Part shown: positions 7,601-16,815 of the stretch, in pieces
Numbering within the stretch: the stretch's first letter is position 1
Layout: each line of letters starts with the position of its first letter
Assembly: GCF_041380235.1 (NCBI RefSeq)
Contig: NZ_JBGIYY010000014.1
Location: 1-64,000, forward strand
Direction of reading: 5' to 3'
DNA length: 64,000 bases
DNA from: Glaciecola sp041380235
GTDB lineage: Bacteria; Pseudomonadota; Gammaproteobacteria; Enterobacterales; Alteromonadaceae
Notes under the pieces: model-generated
Databases searched by the model: none
What the model was told of the DNA's origin: nothing
What the model saw: only the letters and a program-made list of their open reading frames with translations
Made by a program: the position numbers and the translations under genes

Positions 7601-9274
7601 GCTATGCAATAAACGGGATGATAAATTTTCAGGGTTAATACCCCATACTGCCGCATTTTTTGAAACCAGCATTTGATTGCTGCGAATATCCATTCCCAAT
7701 AAGACCATGAAACTATTCGCGTTTTGCCCTTGTTCATCGTCAAATTTAATATCAGCGACTTTTTGCTCTCTTAGGTTTATTTTAAAAATACCTTGCGGAT
7801 TGCTTATCCAAATAAGCTCTCTATTTTGCGCAAAAAAACTAAATACATCGCTAGAAAACAAAAGGTCAATTTCTTCACCAAAGCGAGTATTCGACAGCAC
7901 TGCACCGCTTTCAATATTAAATTCAGAGAGGCCATTGCCATTTAGAACCCATAAACTATCTGCTGATGCCGCATCGATTTGCAAAATATCCGATTCACTG
8001 TAGCTTGGATTACCGATGTCATTGACCAAAAATTGCTCTATTAAACCAGTTTCAACATGATAATGGTTTAAACCGTTGTTTGTGCCTAGCCAGAGCGAAT
8101 CAGAACTATGCTGATGCACGCTTGTCACCACATTATTACTCAATTGAAGTGATGCTTCGTTGTAGCTTGCAGCATAGACGTTTTTGAACAACAGACTGCT
8201 GGGAGACCAGTGAATTGCGCCACTGTTGAAAGTACCCATCCAAATATTTCCAATACCATCTACTTCAATGTCCATCACATCTGGATGTGACAGCACCTCA
8301 TATTGTTTATTGAGTGCAAACAAATATTCCAATTCGCCACTTTCAACCGATCCCTTGAATAAACCAATGTCGGTACCGACATAAATATTCTCTGAAGACA
8401 CGTACTCGATTGCCCAAATGTTACGCGCTGGATCAATCACTTTTATGGCTGGAGCAGCCCAGTTGGTATAGATATGGCCCATCAACTCAGGCAAGTCAAT
8501 CTCATACAAACCCTCTACAGTGCCCACCCAAAGTTTGCCACCGTTCGGCGAAAACAGGTTTTTCACATTCCGAGCATTGGCGCTCTCGTTATCTGTATGG
8601 TTTAATCGATGCAACATCTTACTAATTGGATCGAATGCCCAAAGGTTTGCCGTAGTACCAATAAAATAGGTGCCGCTGTATATATACAATGCACGAATGC
8701 TCTCACCCTGCTGAATTTGTTCATCACTCAATGAGAGCAATAACTCAGGCTCATTGGTGGTCAAATCCAGCCGGTAAATTTCTTCATTTAAGGCAACTAC
8801 TATCGCGCCGTTGCCTTCTTTGATTATCACGTCAGAATACTGTGGCCAATTATTGTCAAATCGATAACCACGCGCTAACAGCACCTCTGTTTCGCCGCTA
8901 TACTTGTCAAATTTTACGATGCCAGAATGCCCCGTAGATAATATGATGTATCGCTCGTCATATTCGAATAAGTGGAAAACAGGATTATTATTCAATAAGC
9001 CCGCCGTGCCGGGCACTTGGAGGGTATTTTGGCCATCAAATCTGTCAAGGCCTTCGTCAGTGCCAATCCATAAAAAGCCTTCACTATCGATAAGCAGAGT
9101 TTCGACGGTGTCTTGAGATAGGCCTACATTAGTATCGAGATAAGATAAACGCGGTGATAATATTTGGGGGGAGTAGTCTGCTGCGAAACTCAATGAGCAC
9201 GTAAATAAGAAAGCAAGCGCAAGGCCCATTAAGGATATATGTTTGGATAGGATACTAAACGTTGTCACGGGCAT
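4643..9274 (-). CDS. Giant two-component-propeller/PAS/GGDEF/EAL sensor (c-di-GMP turnover)
   Basis: This 1543-residue protein has a signal peptide or first membrane segment (residues 1-31) and a periplasmic beta-propeller of repeated blocks (LWIGTDEGL, LWVGTVEGLYEI, IWMGTFNSG, LWLGTNNGL). A Y_Y_Y-like domain and one membrane helix near residue 820 follow, then two PAS-like regions (about 850-1090). The GGDEF domain (about 1100-1265) has intact GGDEF preceded by RGQD five residues earlier, a feedback I-site. The EAL domain (about 1290-1530) has ELLLR, EITENLLME, DDFGTGYSS and AEGIETEEQL. Both enzyme activities look possible. The propeller probably senses a periplasmic ligand, perhaps a sugar. 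The exact start is uncertain: no good ribosome-binding site precedes the ATG, and Met16 is an alternative. Confidence 0.88.
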   Translation of the reverse strand: MPVTTFSILSKHISLMGLALAFLFTCSLSFAADYSPQILSPRLSYLDTNVGLSQDTVETLLIDSEGFLWIGTDEGLDRFDGQNTLQVPGTAGLLNNNPVFHLFEYDERYIILSTGHSGIVKFDKYSGETEVLLARGYRFDNNWPQYSDVIIKEGNGAIVVALNEEIYRLDLTTNEPELLLSLSDEQIQQGESIRALYIYSGTYFIGTTANLWAFDPISKMLHRLNHTDNESANARNVKNLFSPNGGKLWVGTVEGLYEIDLPELMGHIYTNWAAPAIKVIDPARNIWAIEYVSSENIYVGTDIGLFKGSVESGELEYLFALNKQYEVLSHPDVMDIEVDGIGNIWMGTFNSGAIHWSPSSLLFKNVYAASYNEASLQLSNNVVTSVHQHSSDSLWLGTNNGLNHYHVETGLIEQFLVNDIGNPSYSESDILQIDAASADSLWVLNGNGLSEFNIESGAVLSNTRFGEEIDLLFSSDVFSFFAQNRELIWISNPQGIFKINLREQKVADIKFDDEQGQNANSFMVLLGMDIRSNQMLVSKNAAVWGINPENLSSRLLHSAMNQGANISTRASSWLRDTNNNVWVSYLGIGLFKLNGTDFSQAKFYNRSNRLPTNIVYGLALDAQGDIWFSSHSGIHAFNPEQETVQSFGFVNGLSSSEFNEGASEVLADGRLIYAGNLGFTAFNPMQLKSHYTNKLGAPIITEIALASRTLQLPFTNLDGQSIVLEPDDMGLTLKYSMLNFEQSHSNRYQYRIIDGGRVTRYPSVTSSEILIPALAPGDYVIEILNANFDDVDAAKASIYLKVKYPAHVSPGAILFYIVVFLLLTSIYMWRRHKTQRVIFEANRKVAEYNSRLTSALRASNADIWEWQSDINTLSGTRLIAELGLIYESIDFHEYAELIVPQDRQNYLKSWERFTLSGTENQLDVTYRIKGAQGQTLWYRDVGSLKFLQNGEKAVSGTYTNLTETLAAKEKLKVFGEAFNHTRDWVLIIDKNSKPIAANPSFMQAFGIDSRRPLSRQIKRINKEYESELALLLNQMSSLKASERWKTEANVIIKKNPMTLLADIKAIPQHDNQLEIDYYLCIFTDITDQILAQKELQKLASYDVLTGLINRTLLIERIKQAIHYSKRHLDKLAVLFIDLDRFKPINDSFGHDSGDKVLIEIGNRLSAKFRGQDSVARIGGDEFVVVLNEIKDKEALASMTQEILKLIAKPISLGFQNVNVSASIGIAIYPDHAADAENLVRNADIAMYSAKSKGRNNAEYFINAMNDQAHANMLLENRIKAAVEKREYINFYQPIVDLSTGKTAGFELLLRWFDEGKAISPNVFIPLAEQIGCILEMTDIAIERALEDMAQWQHKGFDGYVAINLSAKHFNQTFKPSTILGLLNKHNLPASCLRFEITENLLMENSEISIQYMNDLRGLGFKISLDDFGTGYSSLRYLKDFPIDVLKLDKSFVDDVTEDGSTQSIIYSTLVMAELLDLDTVAEGIETEEQLAYFKGSKCKLVQGFYFSKPIGFEKTFGMLDKIWFDPTLNVPKNVFDMKLKNKK

Positions 9275-9507
9275 AAAGGCAGCACCACAAAGTATGCAAT
9301 ATTCGCTGAAAGACAGCGTACTCCCTTACGCAACAGGCTATTTTACAGTTTTAACACAATCACAAAGCCTTTTCTATACAAGAATAGGCCTTTCAGACCA
9401 ATAAAACCCCAGTAAAAACAGCCATTAGCACTCGTTCGCCGCAAATTTATTGACTACTTAACTTAAAAAAGGAGAAGCTTGCTCGCTTATTGTTGCCTAA
9501 ACGCTTA

Positions 9508-10875
9508 CTACTTTTCAAGCGCGATGCGACCTGTAGAAACGAATTTGCGTTTTATCGCCACACTGGGTTTGAGCATAAAAAGATCGCCATTTTTACCCAC
9601 TAATTGTTTTTGTACCCCTTGTAATTTTGCGACTTCGGCATTGGCAATCATATGCTTTTGTTCACCGTGCACCGGAATTGCCACTTTCGGCTGCACGTAT
9701 TCATACATATCTGACAAATCGCCCTGATTGGGATGCCCGGAAGCATGAATGATTTCGCTTGTGTGCTCTGACTGAAACACTGCAATCTTACGTTCTTTTA
9801 AACGGCTAATGATTTTTTCAATGGGCTTTTCATTGCCAGGTATCACAATACTGCTAAAAATGACGCAATCGCCTTCCTCCAAATCACAGTCTCTATGCTC
9901 ATTATTAGCTAATTTGTTTAAAGCTGCGCGAGGCTCGCCTTGACTACCAGTGGCAATAATCATAATTTCGTGAGCCGGTAAGTAACCAATGTGACGTCGA
10001 TGAGTCAGCTTTAGCTCGTCTGGCCAATAGCCACAACGCCTCGCAACGCTAACCATATTTTCAAGCGAACGTCCAAATAGCGCCGCATAACGACCTGATT
10101 GATTGGCGATGGTAACTAAAGTGATCAGCCTAGCGACGTTGCTCGCAAAACAGCTGACGACCACCCTTCCCCTGGCCCGACTAATAATATTTCCCAAACC
10201 TTTTTCACAGGCTTTTTCTGACACCGAATACCCAGGTTTAAGGGAATTCGTAGAGTCGCACACCATCGCCAATACTTTCTCTTTTTGCATATCGGTGAAT
10301 AGTTGTTTGTTAAACGGTTTACCCAGCACAGGCTGACGGTCAATTTTCCAGTCAGCTGTATGAAAAATCGTGCCCAAGGCGGTAGTAATTTTAATCGCCT
10401 GCGGCTCAGGGAGTGAATGCGTAATATCCAGCCAGCTAACCGTAAATGGGCCGATGTCCAGGGTAGTGTTTTGTGCAACTTCAACAATAGGTAAGTTTTC
10501 GTACATACCTTTTTGGTAAAACTTTCTGCGAAGCACTTCTGCGGTAAATGGTGTGGTATATATTGGGCAGCCTAGACTTGGCCATATAGCAGTGACCGCG
10601 CCAATATGGTCCTCGTGAGCATGAGTTAAGACTATGCCGCACAAACTGTCTTTTCTGGCTTCAATAAAACTGGCGTCAGGCGCAACCACGCTGTAGGTTT
10701 TCGCTCTCGGATTATCGTCATCTTTTGGATCTAAGGGAGATTGAAACGTGGCGCCGCAATCCACCATCAACCAAGAATGACTGTGCCCATACAGGTTCAT
10801 GTTCATGCCAATTTCACCGGTGCCGCCAAGAGGCAGAAACCACAGCTGTTGGGAGTTAGGTATGCTTGTGTCCAT
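9508..10875 (-). CDS. RNase J-like metallo-beta-lactamase-fold ribonuclease
   Basis: This 455-residue protein opens with LWFLPLGGTGEIGMNMNLY, typical of the RNase J/beta-CASP group. The metal-binding motif is HAHEDHIGA near residue 86. Further conserved segments are FHTADWKID, VCDSTNS, ATGSQGEP and the C-terminal ASGHPNQGD and PVHGEQKH. The family cleaves or trims RNA with two zinc ions. It lacks the long C-terminal extension of Firmicutes RNase J (about 555 residues). The final product may therefore be a shorter proteobacterial relative whose RNA targets are unknown. An imperfect hairpin at 9363-9393 may terminate the transcript. Confidence 0.82.
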   Translation of the reverse strand: MDTSIPNSQQLWFLPLGGTGEIGMNMNLYGHSHSWLMVDCGATFQSPLDPKDDDNPRAKTYSVVAPDASFIEARKDSLCGIVLTHAHEDHIGAVTAIWPSLGCPIYTTPFTAEVLRRKFYQKGMYENLPIVEVAQNTTLDIGPFTVSWLDITHSLPEPQAIKITTALGTIFHTADWKIDRQPVLGKPFNKQLFTDMQKEKVLAMVCDSTNSLKPGYSVSEKACEKGLGNIISRARGRVVVSCFASNVARLITLVTIANQSGRYAALFGRSLENMVSVARRCGYWPDELKLTHRRHIGYLPAHEIMIIATGSQGEPRAALNKLANNEHRDCDLEEGDCVIFSSIVIPGNEKPIEKIISRLKERKIAVFQSEHTSEIIHASGHPNQGDLSDMYEYVQPKVAIPVHGEQKHMIANAEVAKLQGVQKQLVGKNGDLFMLKPSVAIKRKFVSTGRIALEK

Positions 10876-11217
10876 ATATCCTGTTCAGTCTCTTAATGCA
10901 TGTATACAATTTGAACAACTGCGTTTTGCTCAAATGCGCGCTAAGCTTATTGTTACTGCTTTGCTCATCGCTACGATCTATCCACTTTGGTAATTATCAA
11001 TAATAAAGCGCAAGACCGGAATTTCATTTTTGAATATTATCTAGCGGGCTGCGTGAATCATATAGTCTTTTTGCGTCGCTAAGTTCTTAAATTCTGTCAG
11101 GTTTTTTTACAGTACCGGCCTTTGCCAAAGTAATACTTTCATCATTTCATACACTTAGACCAAGGTATAGTAATTGCATGCATAATAAAACAACCCTCAA
11201 GTAACTTTGGATAATCA
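10876..11217. other. Divergent promoter region, no gene seen
   Basis: These 342 bases separate the leftward RNase J-like gene from the rightward PEP-CTERM-like gene. They must contain both promoters. No conserved RNA or repeat stood out. Confidence 0.5.
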
Positions 11218-12009
11218 ATGAAAACGTTCAACTTATTGGCTTTTGCCATTGTGGTTAATCTGTTTTTTCTTTCATCTTTTGCCAATGCAAAATTAATTAT
11301 CCGAGGCGGTGCTTCAGGCGGTCTGGGCGGCGGCGGTGAAACGCGATATTTAGCACCGGTAGGCACACCCAGCCTAATACAAGATGTGGACTTACCCGTA
11401 AGAATAAATTCGCAAGGTGCTAGCCCCTTAACCTCTCAGGCCATACCATTTAGCAATCGCAACAATGTCACTGTACCTAGCGACCAACGGTGCGACCCAC
11501 AAGTTTGTGAATACAATTTTAACCTTAAAGACCCGTTTACACTTCAAGGATTTGGTGACTTCTACGGCGCTGACTTAGGCGTTACCGCGAGTTACCAATG
11601 GGGTATTTTTGAAGAAACCACTTTTTTTGTTGATGCCAATGGGTTTACAAGGGCATTGCTTGGTGATGAAGTCCGTCGGTTTGATGCTAGCAGTTTTTCT
11701 ACGGTGCCTAACAGTCATGTCGACGTGTTTTTAGACACTACATTTCCTCTTGATTTGAGGCCGGGTGATTATACAGTGGCTTTAATTACCATTTACACCG
11801 CACCAACAGATACTGTGTTTGGTAAGTTTGACCCCAACCTTAGTGTTGGTATCAACGGTGAAACATTTTATCAATGGGATGAGATTGGTCGCCAATTTGA
11901 GTTTGAGACTCAGCGCTTTGACTTAACTTTGGTAAGCACGCCATATGTGTTTGGTTTATTCAGTCTAGCGATGCTCGGATTATTGAGATTGCGCAAGCGT
12001 TCAATGTAA
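11218..12009 (+). CDS. Exported PEP-CTERM-like sorted protein of unknown function
   Basis: This 263-residue protein has a signal peptide (residues 1-24, cleavage after FANA) and a glycine-rich mature start (GGASGGLGGGGE). Two cysteines lie near residues 97-102 (CDPQVC). The C-terminus has the tripartite layout of PEP-CTERM substrates: a short VSTP motif, a hydrophobic helix VFGLFSLAMLGLL, and a basic tail RLRKRSM. In Alteromonadales the PEP motif is often such a variant. Such proteins are handled by an exosortase and are usually linked to exopolysaccharide. No exosortase is in this window. A terminator follows at 12031. Confidence 0.72.
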   Translation: MKTFNLLAFAIVVNLFFLSSFANAKLIIRGGASGGLGGGGETRYLAPVGTPSLIQDVDLPVRINSQGASPLTSQAIPFSNRNNVTVPSDQRCDPQVCEYNFNLKDPFTLQGFGDFYGADLGVTASYQWGIFEETTFFVDANGFTRALLGDEVRRFDASSFSTVPNSHVDVFLDTTFPLDLRPGDYTVALITIYTAPTDTVFGKFDPNLSVGINGETFYQWDEIGRQFEFETQRFDLTLVSTPYVFGLFSLAMLGLLRLRKRSM

Positions 12010-12030
12010 TCACAGGCGTTTAAATATGCA

Positions 12031-12058
12031 AAAGAGAAGCCAACATCGGCTTCTCTTT
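12031..12058. terminator. Rho-independent terminator between convergent genes
   Basis: AAAGAGAAGCC pairs perfectly with GGCTTCTCTTT over a six-base loop, followed on the plus strand by a T-run. It ends the PEP-CTERM-like transcript and, in reverse with a shorter T-run, may serve the TPR gene. Confidence 0.85.
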
Positions 12059-12066
12059 TTTTGTTT

Positions 12067-14187
12067 TTATTTTGAAAAATGTGAAATAATTTGCGCTTTG
12101 AACTTGGCTAAGTCACTGTCAATTTCATCGAAAACATCTTGCACCTCAGGCTGATTGCGAATGCTATTTAGTAAAGGGTCATACTTAGTCCAATGTTCTA
12201 ACCAACCATTGTCATAGGCGTCGTTTAAAGCCTGAACCGCTGCAGGAGAGTTCATTCTCATGGCTGAAATTCTGGCATTTAAATAGAAATAAGCTTCGCT
12301 TTGTTTCCCAGCCTCTGTCACATTATTGAGCAGTTGCTCACAACCACTCAGATACTTCTCAACGTTTTCTTCATCATTCATGATGCGGTGAGCATAAGCC
12401 AATTCCATGGCAGGGTTACAAAGCGGCTGCAAGAATATCTCTTGTTCAGCAAATAGTGGCTCGGCTTTTAGCAAAAGCTCAGCACCTTTCTGTGGCTCTC
12501 CGTATAGATACTGATACCACGCTGCTTCGTAAAGGTACCACTTGTCATCTGAATACAGGGCAAGCGTATCCTCCATTGTTTTGTGAACTTGTGTAAAGTT
12601 TTCCTTCGCTATTAAAACATTTACGTCATAATCGCTATTTGTAATAAAGGTTTGGGCTTGCTCATAAGCGCCTACCTGAAACATGACATTAATCAAAGCC
12701 TCTCGATAACCTTCGCTTTTCGGAGACTTCTGCAGCGCTAGCTCCCATTGAATGGCTGTTTCATATAAATCGCCTTGTGAAAAAGCAATTTCCGCAAAAC
12801 CACGATGAGATAACGGAGATTCTGGGTGTACATCCAGTATTTCAGTGTATAGGGTTTTTGCTTTCTCGATATTACCAAACAAGTATTGCTCGCGTGCATA
12901 ATTATACGATACCAACAAATATGCTGGGTCTAGCTCATACGCCTTAACCAGACTTTCATAGGCTAAGGTACTTTTTTGTAATGCATCTAAGGAAAGGTAT
13001 CTCCATACATATGCTTCTGCGTAGCTAGGGTTAAGTGCAATTGCTTTATCAAAATATTCAATCGCCTCTTCGTGTCTTGATGCAAAAGCAATAGCTCTGC
13101 CCATAGTGGCATGCGCTTGAGAAAGCTCTGGATAGCGCGGCAAAATCACACTGACATTTTCGATCGCAATTCTACTGGCAACCTCCGGATCTAATGAGCC
13201 CAAACTGGAGTGCCCTTTCGCCATCAGCAGGTAGGTTTGCGCCAAACCCAAACGCGCATTTGCATACTCAGAATCTATTGCCAATGACTGCTCAAATAAC
13301 TCCCTAGCCTTTAAAATGCTCTCAGTGTTTCTTAAGCGCAAATTTTCTCGTGCTTGCAAATACAGCCGCAACGCTAAGCTACTTTGGGTTTTGCTTGGCA
13401 TAAGAACGTCACCTTCACCTAAGCCTTTATCCTGCAATAAATTTACCACTGTACGACTGATTTCTTCTTCAATGGCGAAAATATCAACCATCTCTCTGGT
13501 GAAAGACTGCGTCCAAATCACTGCCGAAGTTAATGCATTGATAAACTCGACTCGTACTTTTAGTCTGTTGCCGTTCACCCTCACGCTGCCGGTCAGTAAA
13601 TTAGCCACGTTTAATTTCCTGGCAATTTCTTTGGTATCGGAATATTTGGCCGCATAGGTGGTGGCGGAATAGGTTGAAGCGACCTTGATGCCTGCAAAAG
13701 TGGATAATTTGTTTGTTATTTCCTCTTGAATCCCTAAGCCTAAATACATCTGGTCGGAGGCCGCGCTGGCATCAGTAAACGGCAACACAGCAATGCTAGG
13801 GCTTAAGCCTTCTGCTAAGCTTGGATTATCGCTAACTTTGTTCATTGCCATTTCAAAGCCATAAAACCCTAAGGCAATTGATATGACTAGCATTCCCGAA
13901 AACACTGTCCAGTACTTCCTACCGATCTCAGCTGGGGTATCTTGTCCTTTTGCAGGAGTTAGCTTAAAACCTTCTGTGGTGATATCAAAGTACCAAGAAA
14001 CAAAGAGTACAACCGGAAAAAAAGCGATATACAGCACTGATGCTAAGGTCAAGATCCAGTCAGGCAAGCCAATCGCTTGGGGAATAATACTCAGCACCTG
14101 CACGATAACCCAGCCGGTTACAGCGTATGAAGCTAAGACTGGAAACATTCGCCGGCGGCGCATTTCTTCAAAAAGACTTATCAGCAT
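12067..14187 (-). CDS. Membrane TolB_N/FlgO-like domain plus TPR protein
   Basis: This 706-residue protein has a short cytoplasmic start (FEEMRRRRMF) and two membrane helices within residues 14-66. A third helix lies at about 92-114. The TolB N-terminal/FlgO-like domain follows at about 130-250 (SIAVLPFTDAS...YLGLGIQEEITNKLS, LLTGSVRVNGNRLKVRVEFI). Then come many TPR helices (about 270-600; ASRHEEAIEYFDKAIALNPSYAEAY is typical). This architecture is common in proteins that in other bacteria carry an N-terminal adenylate cyclase or DNA-binding domain. Neither is present here. The role is unknown; a scaffold or sensor is plausible. Confidence 0.78.
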   Translation of the reverse strand: MLISLFEEMRRRRMFPVLASYAVTGWVIVQVLSIIPQAIGLPDWILTLASVLYIAFFPVVLFVSWYFDITTEGFKLTPAKGQDTPAEIGRKYWTVFSGMLVISIALGFYGFEMAMNKVSDNPSLAEGLSPSIAVLPFTDASAASDQMYLGLGIQEEITNKLSTFAGIKVASTYSATTYAAKYSDTKEIARKLNVANLLTGSVRVNGNRLKVRVEFINALTSAVIWTQSFTREMVDIFAIEEEISRTVVNLLQDKGLGEGDVLMPSKTQSSLALRLYLQARENLRLRNTESILKARELFEQSLAIDSEYANARLGLAQTYLLMAKGHSSLGSLDPEVASRIAIENVSVILPRYPELSQAHATMGRAIAFASRHEEAIEYFDKAIALNPSYAEAYVWRYLSLDALQKSTLAYESLVKAYELDPAYLLVSYNYAREQYLFGNIEKAKTLYTEILDVHPESPLSHRGFAEIAFSQGDLYETAIQWELALQKSPKSEGYREALINVMFQVGAYEQAQTFITNSDYDVNVLIAKENFTQVHKTMEDTLALYSDDKWYLYEAAWYQYLYGEPQKGAELLLKAEPLFAEQEIFLQPLCNPAMELAYAHRIMNDEENVEKYLSGCEQLLNNVTEAGKQSEAYFYLNARISAMRMNSPAAVQALNDAYDNGWLEHWTKYDPLLNSIRNQPEVQDVFDEIDSDLAKFKAQIISHFSK

Positions 14188-14649
14188 GTTTTTTATACAG
14201 AAATTAGAGACGTTTTAAACATACGTGTTTTTAACGGACTACACAACTGGTAAAGACCTATTGTATGCACGTCAGCAAGTATAAAAAAAGAAAGGTATCA
14301 GGAATTCCTTGGCTTTTCAGTTTGCTTGGATGCCAACATAAATATTACCCTCACTACTTAGCCTGCGGGTTTGCGAGGTAAACGTCTTGTGCCCTTTGTT
14401 TGCGACAACTCAAAATAACGAAATTACCGACACTCTGGAGCATTAGGCTCATTTAGTCATGCGGGTCGAATGTCTCCTTTTTTGATATGCAGGGTCTTTT
14501 GCATAGTGCGTTTCAGCGAAGGGGTGTTTTTGATAAAAATCATCAGATGCGAAATTTTCAAGCCCAAAATGCAAATAGCCGTTTATACTTATGACAATTA
14601 CGCACGTTAACTTGAGGTAATAAGTGATTCTGCAGTGGCACCTGATTAA
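14188..14649. other. 462-bp divergent intergenic region, no gene seen
   Basis: The region separates the leftward TPR gene from the rightward DUF1624 gene. Both strands were read; no convincing short gene or known riboswitch core was recognised. A GAGGTAATAAGTG segment near 14614-14626 looks like a ribosome-binding site, but the frame that follows closes after a few codons. Confidence 0.45.
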
Positions 14650-15357
14650 ATGAGCTTATCTCATACACGTAACTTTACGCTAGACCTCATGCGCACCTTC
14701 GCCATTGTGCTGATGGTAATATTTCATTTTTTATACGATTTAAAACTGTTTGGCTGGGTGAGTTGGGATACCCCTGATGGATTCGGCTGGCAGCAATTTC
14801 GATGGGTGATCATCACGCTATTCTTTTTAGCGTTGGGTATATCCTTAACATTTGCACATCAACACAACATTGACTACCCCAATTTTATGAAGCGTCTGGC
14901 AAAGATCACTGCAAGCGCATTAATAATCTCGATCGTCACGTTTATCTTTATTAGAGAGAACTGGATATTTTTTGGCGTGCTGCATTTTCTAGCCTTAGCA
15001 AGCGTGCTTTGCCTGCCCTTCGTTAAAATGCCGCGTACAAGCTTTGTCATTGGCACTGGCTTTATGCTCTTAGGTGCCAGTGGTTGGTTTATTTCTCGGT
15101 GGCCCTTTCATCTATTATTTACCGATTTACCACTTTACACCAACGATTATGTGGCTATTGTTCCGTGGTTAGGAATGGTGTTTTTTGGCATTGCCCTTGG
15201 GCATAATGCGTGGTTTAAAGCAGACCCGATGCAGCACTTAACGCAACATCGTTACAGCAAATACGCGGCTCTGCCTGGTCAACATGGTTTGCTCATTTAT
15301 CTTCTGCATCAGCCTATACTCATCGGCTCGCTATATCTCATATCGTTGATGCTCTAA
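14650..15357 (+). CDS. DUF1624 / heparan-alpha-glucosaminide N-acetyltransferase-like membrane protein
   Basis: This 235-residue multi-pass protein has six to seven hydrophobic segments. The opening FTLDLMRTFAIVLMVIFHFLYDL contains the conserved Asp and His of the DUF1624 acyltransferase group. VPWLGMVFFGIALGH near residues 170-185 and the C-terminal GLLIYLLHQPIL are also typical. The family is related to the lysosomal enzyme that acetylates glucosamine from cytoplasmic acetyl-CoA across a membrane. The bacterial substrate is unknown. The gene ends nine bases from the convergent 15366 gene. Confidence 0.82.
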   Translation: MSLSHTRNFTLDLMRTFAIVLMVIFHFLYDLKLFGWVSWDTPDGFGWQQFRWVIITLFFLALGISLTFAHQHNIDYPNFMKRLAKITASALIISIVTFIFIRENWIFFGVLHFLALASVLCLPFVKMPRTSFVIGTGFMLLGASGWFISRWPFHLLFTDLPLYTNDYVAIVPWLGMVFFGIALGHNAWFKADPMQHLTQHRYSKYAALPGQHGLLIYLLHQPILIGSLYLISLML

Positions 15358-15365
15358 ACCACGAG

Positions 15366-15803
15366 CTACCAGACCCCAAAAGGCAGCGGCTTTGGCTGCA
15401 CGCGCACAAAGGTAAACTGATATTGATTACCCTGCTGCTGAGCAATAACGTCCCATTTTAAATCTGCAAAGGTTTGCTCAAAATTAAAACTAAGTAACTT
15501 TGGGTCAATCTCAGATTGATAGTGAATTTGCGTATCGAGGCTACGCTGATAAAGCACTTCGTATTGCTCATAACCTTTAAATCTTGTTGCATAGACCATG
15601 ATTTGATTGACTTGTTGAGGCGAGAAGTTGTCGTACACCACGACAAAACCTGCATCAACCACCGTTGCTTTAGCCGCCGAGAGCATCAGCGTCGCACATA
15701 GCAATGAGCATAGCAGTGCCATTGACTTATTTCGCGCTCGCACAAGCAAACACGCACTGTGAACGAAAGCGTTACGCATAACCATATTTTTTCTCAACGC
15801 CAT
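15366..15803 (-). CDS. Small exported protein, last gene of operon A (unknown)
   Basis: This protein is not recognised. The 145-residue frame has a long basic leader before the hydrophobic signal stretch. An internal start at Met28 (15722) would give a standard signal peptide, MALLCSLLCATLMLSAAKA. The mature part of about 100 residues has no cysteine and mixes strand and helix: VVVYDNFSPQQVNQIM, then a C-terminal QYQFTFVRV strand. It is probably periplasmic. It follows the 295-residue gene by about 57 bases and closes the operon against the convergent DUF1624 gene. Confidence 0.6.
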   Translation of the reverse strand: MALRKNMVMRNAFVHSACLLVRARNKSMALLCSLLCATLMLSAAKATVVDAGFVVVYDNFSPQQVNQIMVYATRFKGYEQYEVLYQRSLDTQIHYQSEIDPKLLSFNFEQTFADLKWDVIAQQQGNQYQFTFVRVQPKPLPFGVW

Positions 15804-15860
15804 ATGTGTTCCAAAAACATTTATAAATAGCCAAGAGTGGCTAAGCGAGCACAGGCAAAA

Positions 15861-16748
15861 TTATAAACTGCAACCCTGCGCATAGCCATCAAATAAAAGC
15901 CATGTTTGAGCAATCTCTGTGTTGTTAAGCCTGATATTTGTAAGCGACAAACTATGTTGATGGAGATGGTATTCTGCAAAAAAGTGGGTGAGTTTTTTGC
16001 CCTGCAAATTACGGGCAATTTCTTTGGATAATGCCCAATCAAACGCAATAGGATACACTCTCACTAAACTTTTTGTTGGTGCATATGCTGCCTGAAGCTT
16101 GCGTTCAAACTGACTCATTTGACCTGAAATACTGCGTAATATGCCGCTAGCGTGCGCCGGAATCTTAGTCAACGGCATTAAGCTGTTACCGTCAGCCTGC
16201 TGATGCAAAGCCGCAAGCCCTACTCCCGCACACTCATATAAATAGTTGAGCACATGCTCTCTGGCAGGTGCAGATGAGGGCATTGCGATTTGCAATTGTG
16301 CACCAGACAGCTCGCTCATCGTATGCTGCACTTGAGTTTCATTTACCTCTTTTAGCGGCGTAAATGTCTTATTATTGCTAAGATTTGAACCGGCTATTGA
16401 AGCTGAGGCACTCGCTGTGTTTGCAATTATATGTTCTGCTTTTGGCAGTTCTGCCGGCGCTTTATTAAATGGTGTTTCTGCACTCAGTTTTGCTTTGCTT
16501 TGAGACGCAGCCGGCGGCACCGGCGGTAATGCTACATCTGTAAACTGCAGCGGTATCACATCTGCAGAATTTGACATCTGCGGTGATACTTCCTCATCCA
16601 AGGTTCGCTCACTAGGCCTAGCATTAATCAATTGGTCGAAGGCGAATACTGCTAACAGCATCAGCAGACTAGCCAGTGCCCAGCGGCTTTGATGCTTGTT
16701 AGGCTTGCTTGGATTTGTGCGCGTACTTAGCATGCATTGATTACTCAT
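15861..16748 (-). CDS. Single-pass membrane protein of operon A (unknown)
   Basis: This 295-residue protein has a basic cytoplasmic start (NPSKPNKHQSRW) and one membrane helix at about residues 24-42 (ALASLLMLLAVFAFDQLI). A long low-complexity Pro/Ala/Ser-rich linker runs to about 150. A folded C-terminal domain contains two cysteines (LYECAGVGL, YAQGCSL) that could form a disulfide. The TonB-like topology, a short cytoplasmic tail, one helix and a proline-rich periplasmic spacer, fits a protein that reaches across the periplasm. The C-terminal domain is not recognised, and TonB identity is not claimed. Confidence 0.65.
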   Translation of the reverse strand: MSNQCMLSTRTNPSKPNKHQSRWALASLLMLLAVFAFDQLINARPSERTLDEEVSPQMSNSADVIPLQFTDVALPPVPPAASQSKAKLSAETPFNKAPAELPKAEHIIANTASASASIAGSNLSNNKTFTPLKEVNETQVQHTMSELSGAQLQIAMPSSAPAREHVLNYLYECAGVGLAALHQQADGNSLMPLTKIPAHASGILRSISGQMSQFERKLQAAYAPTKSLVRVYPIAFDWALSKEIARNLQGKKLTHFFAEYHLHQHSLSLTNIRLNNTEIAQTWLLFDGYAQGCSL

Positions 16749-16815
16749 TCATCGTACATAGAAAGTGTATAAAGCTGCGTTTCATCACTCATATCAAATA
16801 GCGCAACTCACATGC

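Noticed and set aside
14188..14649. c-di-GMP or other riboswitch upstream of DUF1624
   Set aside because: Several short pairings exist but no conserved riboswitch core could be matched by eye.
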